34,600 bases of DNA from an uncultured Synechococcaceae cyanobacterium. GTDB taxonomy: Bacteria > Cyanobacteriota > Cyanobacteriia > PCC-6307 > Cyanobiaceae. The notes beneath the pieces were generated by a model. It was not told the DNA's origin. It was given only the letters and a program-made list of their open reading frames with translations, and did no database searches. The stretch is taken from the NCBI GenBank assembly GCA_903907855.1, contig CAIVPT010000105.1:1-34600 (forward strand). Reading direction: 5' to 3'. Shown here one piece after another: positions 15,202-23,654 of the stretch; the first letter of the stretch is position 1, and each line of letters starts with the position of its first letter. Both the position numbers and the translations under genes were made by a program.

Positions 15202-15930
15202 TCAGGCCGTGACGCGCTCCGGCAGGCCCTGGGCCGCCTCCGCATCCGCCAGGATCAGCACCTCCCCGCGCGGTTGCACCAGGCGGGCGGGCGTACGCTC
15301 CACCGGCTCCTGGGGATCAAGCAGGCGCTCGAGGGCCTGCCGTTTGCCCGCGCCGCTCACCAGGAAGATCACCTGGCGGGCGGCGCTCAGCACCGGGGCG
15401 GTGAGGGTGATGCGGGGCAGACCCTTGCCTTCCCCAACCACCGCGCTGCGTACGCGCTCCGCCAGGGCAGCGGAGCCGGGGAAGAGGGAGGCCGTATGGC
15501 CGTCATCCCCCAGGCCGAGCAGAACCACGTCGAAGCAGGGAATGGCGCCTCCGCCGAGCTCCAGGAGCACCTGGGCGTAGGCCTCGGCACTGGCCTCCGG
15601 CGTGGCCCTATCGGTGGGCACCGGATGGAAGGCGGCTGATCGGGCCGGACCCTGGGCCAAGAGGGTTTCGCGCAACATGCGGGCGTTGCTGGCGGCATCA
15701 TCAGCGGGTACCCAGCGCTCATCCCCCAGCAGCACATCGACCCGCTCCCAGGGGAGATGATCCGCTCCGAGGCGCAGGTAGGTGGCCCCTGGGGTGGACC
15801 CGCCGGCCAGGGCGATCTGGGCGCGGTCGCGCTCTGCCAGGGCCAGATCAATGCGCGAGGCCACCTGCTCCGCGCTCTGACGGGCCAGATCTTCGGCCGA
15901 TTCGGCGATGCGGAGGTGGTACTGGGTCAT
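15202..15930 (-). CDS. pgl: 6-phosphogluconolactonase
   Basis: A 242-residue NagB-superfamily lactonase (DevB type) that hydrolyses 6-phosphogluconolactone, the second oxidative pentose phosphate step. Motifs: 'IALAGGSTPGATYLRL' phosphate loop near 39-54, 'VDVLLGDERWVPADDAASN' near 66-84 and 'DVVLLGLGDDGHTASLFPGS' near 141-160, with the acid/base His in the last. The start ATG at 15930 overlaps the gnd stop as ATGA, so translation is coupled to gnd, the next enzyme of the pathway. It is the fifth gene of the glpX-hemA-glgC-gnd-pgl run. Confidence 0.96.
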   Translation of the reverse strand: MTQYHLRIAESAEDLARQSAEQVASRIDLALAERDRAQIALAGGSTPGATYLRLGADHLPWERVDVLLGDERWVPADDAASNARMLRETLLAQGPARSAAFHPVPTDRATPEASAEAYAQVLLELGGGAIPCFDVVLLGLGDDGHTASLFPGSAALAERVRSAVVGEGKGLPRITLTAPVLSAARQVIFLVSGAGKRQALERLLDPQEPVERTPARLVQPRGEVLILADAEAAQGLPERVTA

Positions 15931-17345
15931 GGGAGCCACTCGGTGTGGAAGCTGCCGGGCTTGTCGGTGCGCTCATAGGTATGGGAGCCGAAGCAATCGC
16001 GCATCGCCTGCACCAGATTCTGTGGCAGGCGCCCTGTGAAGTAGCTCTGGATGTAGTCGAGGGTGCTGCTCAGGCAGGGTACGGGGATGCCGGCTAGGGC
16101 AGCCCCGGCCACCACGGCGCGCAAGGAAGCCAGCCGTTGGTTGACCTGCTCGAGGAACCAGGGGTCGAGCATCAGGTTGGCGAGATCTTCGTTTGCGTTG
16201 TACGCGTCTTGGATGCGTTGCAGCAGGCGGGCACGGATGATGCAGCCCCCCTTCCAGATGCGGCCGATCTCGGGGAAGTTGAGCTCGTAGTTGTGCAGCT
16301 CGGAGGCCGCCTGCATGAGCGCCATGCCCTGGGCATAGCTGGCGATGCAGGCCAGGATGCAGGCATCACGCAGCGGTGCCATGCCATCGGCGGGGCTGCC
16401 GAGGTCAAACGCAGGGCCCGGGGCCACCTGCAGCAACGGTTCGGCGGCCAGGCGCTCGGGCCGGAGGGAGCTGAGCACCCGGGCGTTGAGGGCGGCGTAG
16501 ACCGTGGGCACAGGCACCCCCATGTTCAGGGCGCTCTCCACGGTCCACAGGCCGGTTCCCTTCTGGCCGGCGGCATCGACGATCTTTTCGACGAGCTTTT
16601 CGCCGCCCTCAGGATCCTCGGTACGGAGGCAGACCTCGGTGATTTCCACCAGGAAGGAATTGAGTTCCTCGGTGTCGTTCCAGAGCTTGAGCACATCAGC
16701 CATGGCGGTGCCGTCCAGGCCCGCTACGCGCTTCATCAGGTCGTAGGCCTCGGCAAGGATCTGCTCGATGCCGTACTCAATGCCGTTGTGAACGGTTTTC
16801 ACGAAATGGCCCGCGCCCCCCGGCCCCACGTAGGTGACGCAGGGGCCGTCAACCACCTTGGCCGACATCGCCTGAAGCAGTGACTCGATGGCCTCGTAGG
16901 CGGAGCGGGTGCCGCCGGGCATCATGCTCGGCCCTTCCAGGGCACCCTTGGCGCCGCCGGACACCCCCATGCCGATGTACCCGAAGCTCTGGCTTTCAAG
17001 CTCCTTCACCCGCCGTTCCGTATCGGTGTAGAGGCTATTGCCGCCATCGATCAGCAGGTCGCCCTGCTCCAGCAGCGGCGCCAGGGTGGCGATCATGTCG
17101 TCCACGGGCTGGCCGGCCTTGACCATCATCAAGATGCGGCGGGGTTTCTCCAGAGCTGCAACGAATTCGGGCAGCGTTGCCACACCGATGATGTCCTTGC
17201 CGGCGCCGAGCCCGGCCAGAAACTTTTCCGTTTTATCGAACGTACGGTTCCAGACAACGCTGGAGAAGCCGTTGCGCTCGGCGTTGAGCACCAGGTTTTC
17301 CCCCATCACGCCGAGGCCGATCAAGCCGAAATGCGCTTTGCTCAT
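15927..17345 (-). CDS. gnd: 6-phosphogluconate dehydrogenase, decarboxylating
   Basis: A complete 472-residue enzyme making ribulose 5-phosphate, CO2 and NADPH; main night-time source of NADPH in cyanobacteria. Rossmann motif 'GLIGLGVMGENLVLNAERNG' at 7-26, 'LIDGGNSLYTDTERR' near 99-113, substrate motif 'GVSGGAKGALEGPSMMPGG' near 129-147, catalytic Lys in 'HFVKTVHNGIEYG' near 184-196 and C-terminal 'RDCFGSHTYERTDKPGSFH' tail with the intersubunit substrate contacts. Its product is the substrate of Rpe, encoded in the neighbouring divergent transcript. It is separated from glgC by 208 bases that hold an elaborate inverted repeat, so it may have its own promoter. Confidence 0.97.
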   Translation of the reverse strand: MSKAHFGLIGLGVMGENLVLNAERNGFSSVVWNRTFDKTEKFLAGLGAGKDIIGVATLPEFVAALEKPRRILMMVKAGQPVDDMIATLAPLLEQGDLLIDGGNSLYTDTERRVKELESQSFGYIGMGVSGGAKGALEGPSMMPGGTRSAYEAIESLLQAMSAKVVDGPCVTYVGPGGAGHFVKTVHNGIEYGIEQILAEAYDLMKRVAGLDGTAMADVLKLWNDTEELNSFLVEITEVCLRTEDPEGGEKLVEKIVDAAGQKGTGLWTVESALNMGVPVPTVYAALNARVLSSLRPERLAAEPLLQVAPGPAFDLGSPADGMAPLRDACILACIASYAQGMALMQAASELHNYELNFPEIGRIWKGGCIIRARLLQRIQDAYNANEDLANLMLDPWFLEQVNQRLASLRAVVAGAALAGIPVPCLSSTLDYIQSYFTGRLPQNLVQAMRDCFGSHTYERTDKPGSFHTEWLP

Positions 17346-17440
17346 AGGAAATCGCGGGGACTGTGGCGTTTGCTCAAGTGTGGCCGCGCCAGGGTCCCGA
17401 ATGGAAGGCGCCAGCGGCGGATGTCAGCAAGTCCGCAATC

Positions 17441-17506
17441 GTTCAGGGGGCAGCCCCCGTGAGGGGCTGCCGACAGGAAAACGTTTCCAGGGATTGGACC
17501 CTGAAC
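17441..17506. other. Nested inverted repeat (three-stem RNA-like structure) between gnd and glgC
   Basis: An outer stem GTTCAGGG (17441-17448) pairs exactly with CCCTGAAC (17499-17506). Immediately inside is a perfect 9-bp hairpin, GGCAGCCCC (17449-17457), loop CGTGA, GGGGCTGCC (17463-17471), and then a smaller hairpin GGAAA-ACG-TTTCC (17476-17488). Together this forms a 66-base three-way junction on either strand. No T-run follows on either strand. It could be a glgC 3' structure, a leader element of gnd (start 95 bases on) or a small RNA. Alternative pairing of CAGGG (17488-17492) with CCCTG (17499-17503) competes with the outer stem. Confidence 0.7.
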
Positions 17507-17553
17507 ATGAAGATCTGCAGCAGGAGCCCCACGAATCCTGCGTTGCCGCAGAC

Positions 17554-18849
17554 TCAGATCACCGTGCCGTCGGCAATTGTGCCATTTTTGACCACGACGA
17601 CGATACCGTTACGAATATAAAAGTTTAGTTCGGGCCGGTCCGCTTCTTCCACGCGATCTTTGTTCACAATCGTGACATTGTGGCCAATGCGCACATTCTT
17701 GTCGAGGATCGCACGCTTCACAGTTGTTCCCTGGCCCACGCCGATGGGTATGCCGCCGCGCTCGCGCAAAACAGCACGCTCTTCAGCGGATTCGAAGTAG
17801 TCGGCCCCCATGACCAAGGTGTCCTGCAACACCACCTCGTCCTCGACCCGGCTGCGCACTCCGAGCACGCAATGGTGAATGCTGCAGGCCTTGAGGAGGG
17901 AGCCCTCACCGATGATGGATTGGGTTACCTGGCAATCGTTGAGCTTGCTGGGGGGCAGATAGCGGGGACGTGTATAAATCGGAAACTTTTCATCGTAGAA
18001 GGAAAATGGGGGATTGGGCTGTTCCGTGAGTGCAAGATTCGCCTCATAGAAGGCGCCAATCGTACCGATGTCCTCCCAGTAGTCGTTGAAGAGGTAGCTC
18101 TGCAGCGCGTCGCCCCTCTCGAGAGAAGCGGGAATGATTTCCTTGCCAAAATCGGTGGCCTGGGGGTGGGCCGCCAGCAGGTTGAAGAGCGTATCGCGAC
18201 TGAATACGTAGATGCCCATTGACGCGAGGTAGGGCCTGCGTTGGGCCTCTTCCGGGCTGAGGCCCAGGCTGGCGGTATCGACCGCCATCGCATGGAGAGC
18301 GTCCCCTTTTGGCTTCTCGCGGAACTCGCGGATGCGGCCATTGGTATCGGTGCGCATCAGACCGAATCCCTCCGCATCGCTGGCGTTCACCGGCAGGGCG
18401 CCAACGGAGAGCTGGGCACCCGTATCGATGTGGTGCTGCACAAAACGGCTGTAATCCATGCGGTAAAGCTGGTCGCCGGAGAGGATCAGCACATGATCCA
18501 CATCCCATTCCTGGAACAGCCATTGGTACTTACGCACCGCATCTGCGGTGCCCTCGAACCAACTGGGGCTGTCGGGGGTTTGCTGGGCAGCCAGCACCTC
18601 GACGAATCCCTGCCCAAAGCCCGCAGAAAGGTTGTACGTCATCGTCAGATGACGGTTGAGGGAGGCGCTGTTGAACTGGGTCAACACATAGATCTTGTTG
18701 ATCTCGGAGTTGATGCAGTTGCTGATAGGAATATCGATGAGCCTGTACTTGCCCGCCAATGGCACGGCAGGCTTGGCACGGGTCTTGGTGAGTGGGTAGA
18801 GGCGAGTTCCCGCTCCACCGCCGAGAATGATGGCCAGAACACGTTTCAT
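17554..18849 (-). CDS. glgC: Glucose-1-phosphate adenylyltransferase (ADP-glucose pyrophosphorylase)
   Basis: A complete 431-residue enzyme committing carbon to glycogen; allosterically controlled by 3-phosphoglycerate and phosphate in cyanobacteria. N-terminal nucleotidyltransferase motif '[20 protein letters not shown]' at 9-28, '[17 protein letters not shown]' at 34-50, '[13 protein letters not shown]' near 100-112 and '[11 protein letters not shown]' near 123-133; the C-terminal left-handed beta-helix carries '[21 protein letters not shown]' and ends '[17 protein letters not shown]', the canonical end. A ribosome-binding GAGG lies at 18857-18860, seven bases before the ATG. Flanked by hairpins on both sides (18870-18894 and 17441-17506), so mRNA processing or separate transcription from hemA is possible. 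Confidence 0.97.
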   Translation of the reverse strand: MKRVLAIILGGGAGTRLYPLTKTRAKPAVPLAGKYRLIDIPISNCINSEINKIYVLTQFNSASLNRHLTMTYNLSAGFGQGFVEVLAAQQTPDSPSWFEGTADAVRKYQWLFQEWDVDHVLILSGDQLYRMDYSRFVQHHIDTGAQLSVGALPVNASDAEGFGLMRTDTNGRIREFREKPKGDALHAMAVDTASLGLSPEEAQRRPYLASMGIYVFSRDTLFNLLAAHPQATDFGKEIIPASLERGDALQSYLFNDYWEDIGTIGAFYEANLALTEQPNPPFSFYDEKFPIYTRPRYLPPSKLNDCQVTQSIIGEGSLLKACSIHHCVLGVRSRVEDEVVLQDTLVMGADYFESAEERAVLRERGGIPIGVGQGTTVKRAILDKNVRIGHNVTIVNKDRVEEADRPELNFYIRNGIVVVVKNGTIADGTVI

Positions 18850-18869
18850 AAAGAAGCCTCAATCCCCAG

Positions 18870-18894
18870 CTCGCTCCGACCGTACCGGAGCGAG
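18870..18894 (-). terminator. Perfect hairpin between hemA and glgC
   Basis: CTCGCTCCG (18870-18878) and CGGAGCGAG (18886-18894) pair over 9 bp around a 7-base loop. It lies 51 bases past the hemA stop and about 21 bases ahead of the glgC start. There is no T-run, so it may be a 3' stabiliser for hemA mRNA, a weak terminator or a glgC leader element. Confidence 0.45.
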
Positions 18895-18945
18895 GGCCAT
18901 CCTTGCGGGACTCGGCAGCACTTTGTAGTCGTTGGCCGTGACACC

Positions 18946-20259
18946 TCAGCGGCCCCCCGACGGGTCGTCCTGCAGCTCAAACAACTCCTGCAGCACTTTC
19001 ATCGCTTGATGGCGCTGGTTACGCGGCTGCGGAGCCCGCAGCCGCGTAACCGGGGTGTGCAGAACCTTGTTGATGATGCCCTTGCTGAGGGCCTCCACCA
19101 CCTTGCGCTCCCGGGCGGAGAGATCGGGGCCCATGCGACTGAGGGCTTTCTGTAGCTCCTGCTCGCGAATGTCCTCCAGCTGGGTGCGCAGACGATTGAC
19201 CAGAGGCACGGCCTCCAGACCGTCCCACCAGTCGAGGAAGAGCTGGGCCTCCTCCCGCAGCAACGCTTCGGCCTCGGCGGCCATCTCTCGGCGTGCCTCC
19301 TGGTTGCGGGCCACCACCTCCTGCAAATCGTCCACATCAAAGCTCTCGACGCCCTCGAGTTCGGCGGCATCCGCCGCAATGTTGCGGGGCACGCCGATGT
19401 CGATGAGCATCAGGCTGGAGCGGCGGTTGAGTGTCTCAAGCCGCGATCGGCTGATGATCGGCTCCTCAGCCGCCGTGCTCGTGAACACGAGCGAGCAGGT
19501 ACTCAGGCAGTGGTCGAGGTCATGGATGGGGCGGCATTGCACGGGGAGCTGGGGAAAGTCGGCCGCCAGCTGCTCGGCGCGGGCCACGGTGCGGTTGAGC
19601 AACACCACGCCACGGCACCCCTTGGCCTGCAGGTGTTGCAACAGCAGCCGTGCCATGCGACCAGCACCCACTACCGCCACCTGCTCCTGGTCGAGCGGCA
19701 GAAGCTCATCGACGCCCCGCGCCTGCCCCACCTTCAACTGGGCCAGTTCCACGGCGGCGGAGCTGATCGAGACCGCGCCGGTGCCGAGGTTGGTTTCCGT
19801 GCGCACCCGCTTACCGGTGCTGACGGCCTGATTGAGCAGACGGTTCAGAATCGGGCCAATGGAGCGGTACTCCTGGCCGAGCCGCACCATCTTCTTAACC
19901 TGGGAGAGGATCTGCCCCTCCCCCAGCACCAGGCTGTCGAGGCCGGCCGACACCCGCAACAGGTGATCGATGGCAGCTTCGTGGTGGTAAGCAAAGAGAT
20001 GGGGGCTCAGCTCCTCAAGCGGCAGGCCCGAAACCTGGCTGAGGAAGGCGCCAATGGCTGAGATCCCCTCCTCTGGATGGCGCAATAGGGCATAAATCTC
20101 CAGACGGTTGCAGGTGCTGAGGATCGAGGCCTCCAGCACCTGGTCGTCAGCCCGCAGCCTCTGCAGCGAGGCCTCCATGGTGGGCTCTGGAATGCTCAGC
20201 CGCTCCCGGATCTCCACCGGAGCCGTGCGGTGACTGAGGCCGATGACGGCGATGTGCAT
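18946..20259 (-). CDS. hemA: Glutamyl-tRNA reductase
   Basis: A complete 437-residue GluTR that reduces glutamyl-tRNA to glutamate-1-semialdehyde, the first committed step toward heme, chlorophyll, bilins and B12. The N-terminus 'MHIAVIGLSHRTAPVEIRER' is diagnostic; catalytic Cys50 lies in 'ILSTCNRLEIYA'; the NADPH domain has 'VAVVGAGRMARLL' and 'VVLLNRTVARAEQLA'; the dimerisation helices end in 'GIINKVLHTPVTRLR'. Sitting between glpX and glgC, it links tetrapyrrole entry to central carbon genes on one strand. Regulation by heme through the N-terminal region is family knowledge and is not visible here. Confidence 0.97.
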   Translation of the reverse strand: MHIAVIGLSHRTAPVEIRERLSIPEPTMEASLQRLRADDQVLEASILSTCNRLEIYALLRHPEEGISAIGAFLSQVSGLPLEELSPHLFAYHHEAAIDHLLRVSAGLDSLVLGEGQILSQVKKMVRLGQEYRSIGPILNRLLNQAVSTGKRVRTETNLGTGAVSISSAAVELAQLKVGQARGVDELLPLDQEQVAVVGAGRMARLLLQHLQAKGCRGVVLLNRTVARAEQLAADFPQLPVQCRPIHDLDHCLSTCSLVFTSTAAEEPIISRSRLETLNRRSSLMLIDIGVPRNIAADAAELEGVESFDVDDLQEVVARNQEARREMAAEAEALLREEAQLFLDWWDGLEAVPLVNRLRTQLEDIREQELQKALSRMGPDLSARERKVVEALSKGIINKVLHTPVTRLRAPQPRNQRHQAMKVLQELFELQDDPSGGR

Positions 20260-20308
20260 GGAGGCTGATCTGCTGCCTGGGGTGCTGCCTTGAATGCTGC
20301 CGGATCTG

Positions 20309-20336
20309 AAGCCGAGCCTGCGGCCGCAGGAAGCGG
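20309..20336 (-). terminator. GC-rich palindrome between glpX and hemA
   Basis: The 14-base palindrome CCTGCGGCCGCAGG (20317-20330) sits inside weaker outer pairing AGCCG/CGGCT, giving a compact hairpin of about 10 bp with an internal loop. It lies in the 97-base gap after the glpX stop. It lacks a T-run; a role in ending or protecting glpX mRNA is a guess. A NotI-type GCGGCCGC core is part of it. Confidence 0.4.
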
Positions 20337-20356
20337 CTCTGGCTGGCTGCAGCCGC

Positions 20357-21361
20357 TCAGCGCAGGGCGATGCTCTGGGCCCCGTCCTTGATGTGGACGG
20401 TGGTGGTGAAGCGGGCGGTGTTGTCGAGGGTGCTGATCACCAGGCTGCTGGTGCGGGTGCAGTCTTTCTCGAACTTGACGCCGTCGAAGAGCAGGCCATC
20501 GGTGATGCCACTGGCGGCGAACACCACATTGGTGCCGGAGGCGAGCTCTTCAGCCTCATAGATCTTGTCAGGGTCGGCGATGCCCATCTCGGCCAGGCGG
20601 GCCAGGTTGCCCTCGCGGGTGAGGCCTTCCCACTCTTTGGTCTGGGCTACCGCGGGGTCGTACACCAGCTGGCCCTGGAAGTGGCCGCCCAGGGCGCGCA
20701 GCGCAGCCGCGGAAATCACCCCCTCCGGAGCGGCCCCGATGCCCATCAGGCAGTGGGTGCCGGTACCGGCGAAGCCGGCGGCGATGGCAGCCTGTACGTC
20801 GCCGTCGGAGATGGGCTGTACGCGCGCACCGGTGGCACGGATTTCCGCGATCAGGTCTTTGTGGCGGGCCCGATCCATCACCACGATCACCAGCTCATCC
20901 TTGGCCACACCAAGGCATTGGCTGAGGATTTCAATGTTTTCGGTGGCCGACTTGCGAATGTCCACCTTGCCCTTGGCGGCCGGGGGTGCCGCCAGTTTCT
21001 TCATGTAGAAATCGGGGGCATTGAACAGGCCGCCGCGGTCGGAGGCAGCCAGGACGGCCATCGAGCCACGCTGGCTGTTGGCGCAAAGATTGGTGCCCTC
21101 GCAGGGGTCTACGGCGAAGTCGACGCCGGGGCCGCTGCCGCTGCCCACTTCTTCGCCGATGTAGAGCATGGGGGCCTCGTCCCGCTCGCCCTCGCCGATC
21201 ACAATCCGGCCCTGCATGGCGATCTGGCCCATGCGCTCACGCATGGCCTCAACGGCCGCAGCATCCGCCTCGTTCTTGAGGCCCATGCCGGTCAGCCGGG
21301 CGGAGGCGATGGCGGCCTGTTCGACGACCTCAAGAATTTCCTGGATGAGAGAGCGATCCAC
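20357..21361 (-). CDS. glpX: Class II fructose-1,6-/sedoheptulose-1,7-bisphosphatase
   Basis: A 334-residue GlpX-type phosphatase; the cyanobacterial enzyme hydrolyses both fructose and sedoheptulose bisphosphates in the Calvin cycle. Key segments: '[20 protein letters not shown]' near 54-73, metal-binding '[20 protein letters not shown]' near 85-104, '[24 protein letters not shown]' region near 158-181, and '[23 protein letters not shown]' region near 204-226. The start is a GTG at 21361 giving '[17 protein letters not shown]', the usual N-terminus. It begins the seven-gene minus-strand run and is divergent from rpe, another Calvin-cycle gene, across a 272-base regulatory region. Confidence 0.97.
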   Translation of the reverse strand: MDRSLIQEILEVVEQAAIASARLTGMGLKNEADAAAVEAMRERMGQIAMQGRIVIGEGERDEAPMLYIGEEVGSGSGPGVDFAVDPCEGTNLCANSQRGSMAVLAASDRGGLFNAPDFYMKKLAAPPAAKGKVDIRKSATENIEILSQCLGVAKDELVIVVMDRARHKDLIAEIRATGARVQPISDGDVQAAIAAGFAGTGTHCLMGIGAAPEGVISAAALRALGGHFQGQLVYDPAVAQTKEWEGLTREGNLARLAEMGIADPDKIYEAEELASGTNVVFAASGITDGLLFDGVKFEKDCTRTSSLVISTLDNTARFTTTVHIKDGAQSIALR

Positions 21362-21633
21362 GACGATCCGGCGGAGGGAAGGGAGCTTCGCGACCGATCG
21401 GGATGACAGCGGTGTCGGCGATCGGCACAGATGACCGGTCCCTTGGCGAGGGACTCTCTGCAGGGGGCGCAGAACGGTGGGCGGAAGCCGCGCCGCGGGG
21501 AATTCCCGAGGGAAACCGGCTGCCTTGGGCCCTCTGGGAATCGGGAAGCTGCGACATCGTATCAGCGTGTCCCGCCTGGCCCGGGGCCCGTGGCTCCTTA
21601 CAATTCGCTACCCCTTCGCCCCGGTGGACGTCC
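21362..21633. promoter_or_regulatory. Divergent control region glpX / rpe
   Basis: This 272-base gap separates two Calvin-cycle genes read in opposite directions. On the plus strand a good -10 hexamer TACAAT lies at 21599-21604, about 30 bases before the rpe ATG; I see no -35 match. No clear -10 element was seen for glpX. The short open frames crossing it lack coding character. No terminator or riboswitch was recognised. Confidence 0.5.
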
Positions 21634-22317
21634 ATGACCCGCAAGCCCCTGGTGGTTTCCCCCTCGATCCTCTCCGCCGACTTCTCGCGCCTCGGCGACG
21701 ATGTGCGTGCCGTGGATGCGGCCGGAGCCGACTGGATCCATGTGGATGTGATGGACGGCCGCTTCGTGCCGAACATCACGATCGGCCCGCTGATCGTCGA
21801 GGCACTGCGGCCTGTCACCACCAAGCCCCTGGACGTTCATCTGATGATCGTCGAACCCGAGCGCTACGTGCCTGAGTTCGCCCGCGCGGGGGCCGACATC
21901 ATTTCGGTGCAGGTGGAGGCGTGCCCGCACCTGCACCGCAACCTTGCCCAGATCAAGGAGCTCGGCAAGCAGGCCGGAGCGGTGCTGAACCCCAGCACCC
22001 CGATCGACACCCTCGAGTACTGCCTGGAGCTGTGCGATCTGGTGCTGATCATGAGCGTGAATCCTGGCTTCGGGGGCCAGAGCTTCATCGATAGCCAGGT
22101 CCAGAAGATCCGTGACCTGCGCCGTCTCTGCGACGAAAAGGGTCTGGACCCCTGGATCGAGGTGGATGGCGGCATCAAGCCCGCCAATGCCTGGAAGGTG
22201 ATCGAAGCCGGCGCCAACGCCATCGTCTCCGGATCCGGGGTTTTCGGCGCCTCCGACTACGCCGAGGCGATCCAGGGCATTCGCGCCAGCCGACGTCCCG
22301 AGCCGGCCCTGGTCTGA
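21634..22317 (+). CDS. rpe: Ribulose-phosphate 3-epimerase
   Basis: A complete 227-residue TIM-barrel epimerase interconverting ribulose and xylulose 5-phosphates, used by both the Calvin cycle and oxidative pentose phosphate pathway. Motifs: '[20 protein letters not shown]' at 7-26, '[18 protein letters not shown]' near 36-53 (catalytic Asp and metal ligands), '[13 protein letters not shown]', '[15 protein letters not shown]' near 139-153 and '[23 protein letters not shown]' region near 174-196 with the second catalytic Asp. Start ATG 21634 gives the normal N-terminus; a longer open frame upstream crosses the promoter. A perfect hairpin follows its stop by 7 bases. Confidence 0.97.
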   Translation: MTRKPLVVSPSILSADFSRLGDDVRAVDAAGADWIHVDVMDGRFVPNITIGPLIVEALRPVTTKPLDVHLMIVEPERYVPEFARAGADIISVQVEACPHLHRNLAQIKELGKQAGAVLNPSTPIDTLEYCLELCDLVLIMSVNPGFGGQSFIDSQVQKIRDLRRLCDEKGLDPWIEVDGGIKPANAWKVIEAGANAIVSGSGVFGASDYAEAIQGIRASRRPEPALV

Positions 22318-22324
22318 GGCCCCT

Positions 22325-22351
22325 GCGGCCGGGCCCCTAACTCCCGGCCGC
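22325..22351 (+). terminator. Perfect hairpin directly after rpe, no T-run
   Basis: GCGGCCGGG (22325-22333) pairs exactly with CCCGGCCGC (22343-22351) around a 9-base loop, starting 7 bases after the rpe stop. Position fits a terminator or 3'-end stabiliser, but the following bases are GAAGAAACC, not T. The segment after it (22360-22400) is noticeably more AT-rich and may hold the promoter of the esterase gene. Confidence 0.5.
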
Positions 22352-22454
22352 GAAGAAACCACGAATTGGCGGTGAAGTGATACGAATTCTTCTCCGCTGC
22401 CTACCTGGTTTCGGCGTTGTTGCGTTGTGATGGGATATCCACCCCCGTCCTCCG

Positions 22455-23654
22455 ATGCGCGAATCAGACCCTTCTCGAGCCTCCCGACCGCCGTTGAGAG
22501 AGGGTTGCGATCGGCCATTTCTCTCCCGCACCCTGGGCCGCCTGTGGCAGATCGCCTGCCTGGCTCCCTTGCTCGGAGCGAGCCTCACACCGGCGCCTGC
22601 CGCCGCAGGCGTGGCCTCTTTAAGTCGCCTATACGTGTTTGGCGACAGCCTTTCCGATAACGGCAACAGCGGCGTGATCAGCGTCAACGCCGGCTCCTTC
22701 CCTCCCATCTTTCCGCCACCGCCCTACGACGGCGCGCGCTTCAGCAATGGCAGGGTGGCTGCTGAATACCTCTGGAGGGCATTCAACCCTTCGGGTCCCG
22801 CCCTACAGGCCTCTCTCCAGGGGGGGACCAATTTTGCTGTGGGCGGGGCCAGCACCGGGGTTGAGAACTTCATCCAATACTCCGATTTCACAATCGCGCC
22901 CTCCCTTAAAAATGCCTACGCAGACAAGGGCAATGCCTGGCAGCTGGATCAGTTCGGCAGCCCCTCCTTCGATCCGGAAACCAGCCTGTTTATGGTTTGG
23001 TTGTTTCCCAATGATCCATTTACATTCTTTGCCAACGGCGGCCTGGGGGTAGGCACCTTTGATGGCAACACGTCACCGGCTGGAGTGGCGGCCATCGTGC
23101 CGACGGCCGTCTCGAACATCATCGGGACCGTCCAGGAACTCGCTGCCAAGGGAGCGCGCAATTTTCTGGTGCCCAATACACCCGACCTTGGCCTGATCCC
23201 CGAGTTCATCGGTACGGGTCTGCAGGGTTTCTTCAGCGACCTCAGCGATAAGTTTAATACGGAGTTGGCGGTGAAGTTGGACGAATTGTCGGCCAGTCGA
23301 CCGGATCTCGACATCGTTTCCTTCCAGGTGGATGACGTGCTCGCCGAGGTGCGGGCCAATCCTGGGGCCTATGGCTTCAGCAATGTGACGGACCGTTGCC
23401 TCGCGACCATCAGTGCCACCCCCTGCAGCGACCCAGACAGTTACCTCTTCTGGGATGGCTCCCACCCGACAACGGCTGGCCACTCCTTGATCGGCCAACG
23501 CTTCTACCAGGCCACCTACGAGCCCGTTCCGGCTCCCTTGCCGGTGGTTGGAGGCCTGGCTGCCTTGGGCTGGAGTCGCCGCCTGCGGCTGCGCCTCAGG
23601 CTTCGCTCCCAAAGAACCAGCCGTAGCTGTGCAGACCAATGCCCAGCAGATTGA
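22455..23654 (+). CDS. Secreted SGNH/GDSL esterase with PEP-CTERM-like tail
   Basis: A 399-residue GDSL lipase/esterase. Signal peptide: basic residues to about 29, hydrophobic core 33-46, cleavage near 'APAAA/GVA'. Catalytic Ser65 is in '[14 protein letters not shown]'; block II is '[11 protein letters not shown]' near 125-135; block III reads 'WLFPNDPF', keeping Asn186 but lacking the usual Gly two residues before it; block V '[12 protein letters not shown]' supplies Asp334 and His337. From 357 to 385 there is 'PVPAPLP', a hydrophobic '[10 protein letters not shown]' and an Arg cluster, resembling the sorting tails of picocyanobacterial exoproteins. About 14 extra residues follow, encoded over the end of ccsA (59-base overlap). 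Several stretches are more AT-rich than neighbouring genes. Substrate unknown. Confidence 0.86.
   Translation: MRESDPSRASRPPLREGCDRPFLSRTLGRLWQIACLAPLLGASLTPAPAAAGVASLSRLYVFGDSLSDNGNSGVISVNAGSFPPIFPPPPYDGARFSNGRVAAEYLWRAFNPSGPALQASLQGGTNFAVGGASTGVENFIQYSDFTIAPSLKNAYADKGNAWQLDQFGSPSFDPETSLFMVWLFPNDPFTFFANGGLGVGTFDGNTSPAGVAAIVPTAVSNIIGTVQELAAKGARNFLVPNTPDLGLIPEFIGTGLQGFFSDLSDKFNTELAVKLDELSASRPDLDIVSFQVDDVLAEVRANPGAYGFSNVTDRCLATISATPCSDPDSYLFWDGSHPTTAGHSLIGQRFYQATYEPVPAPLPVVGGLAALGWSRRLRLRLRLRSQRTSRSCADQCPAD

Noticed and set aside
17474-17490. Resemblance of AGGAAAAC/GGAAACG to the conserved motif of Yfr2-type cyanobacterial small RNAs
   Set aside because: The match is not exact and the motif is part of a stem here instead of an open loop; not enough for an assignment.
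23586-23654. Possible frameshift at the end of the GDSL esterase
   Set aside because: The sorting-like tail and basic cluster are in the same frame as the enzyme; a lost stop is possible but no alternative frame restores a better end.
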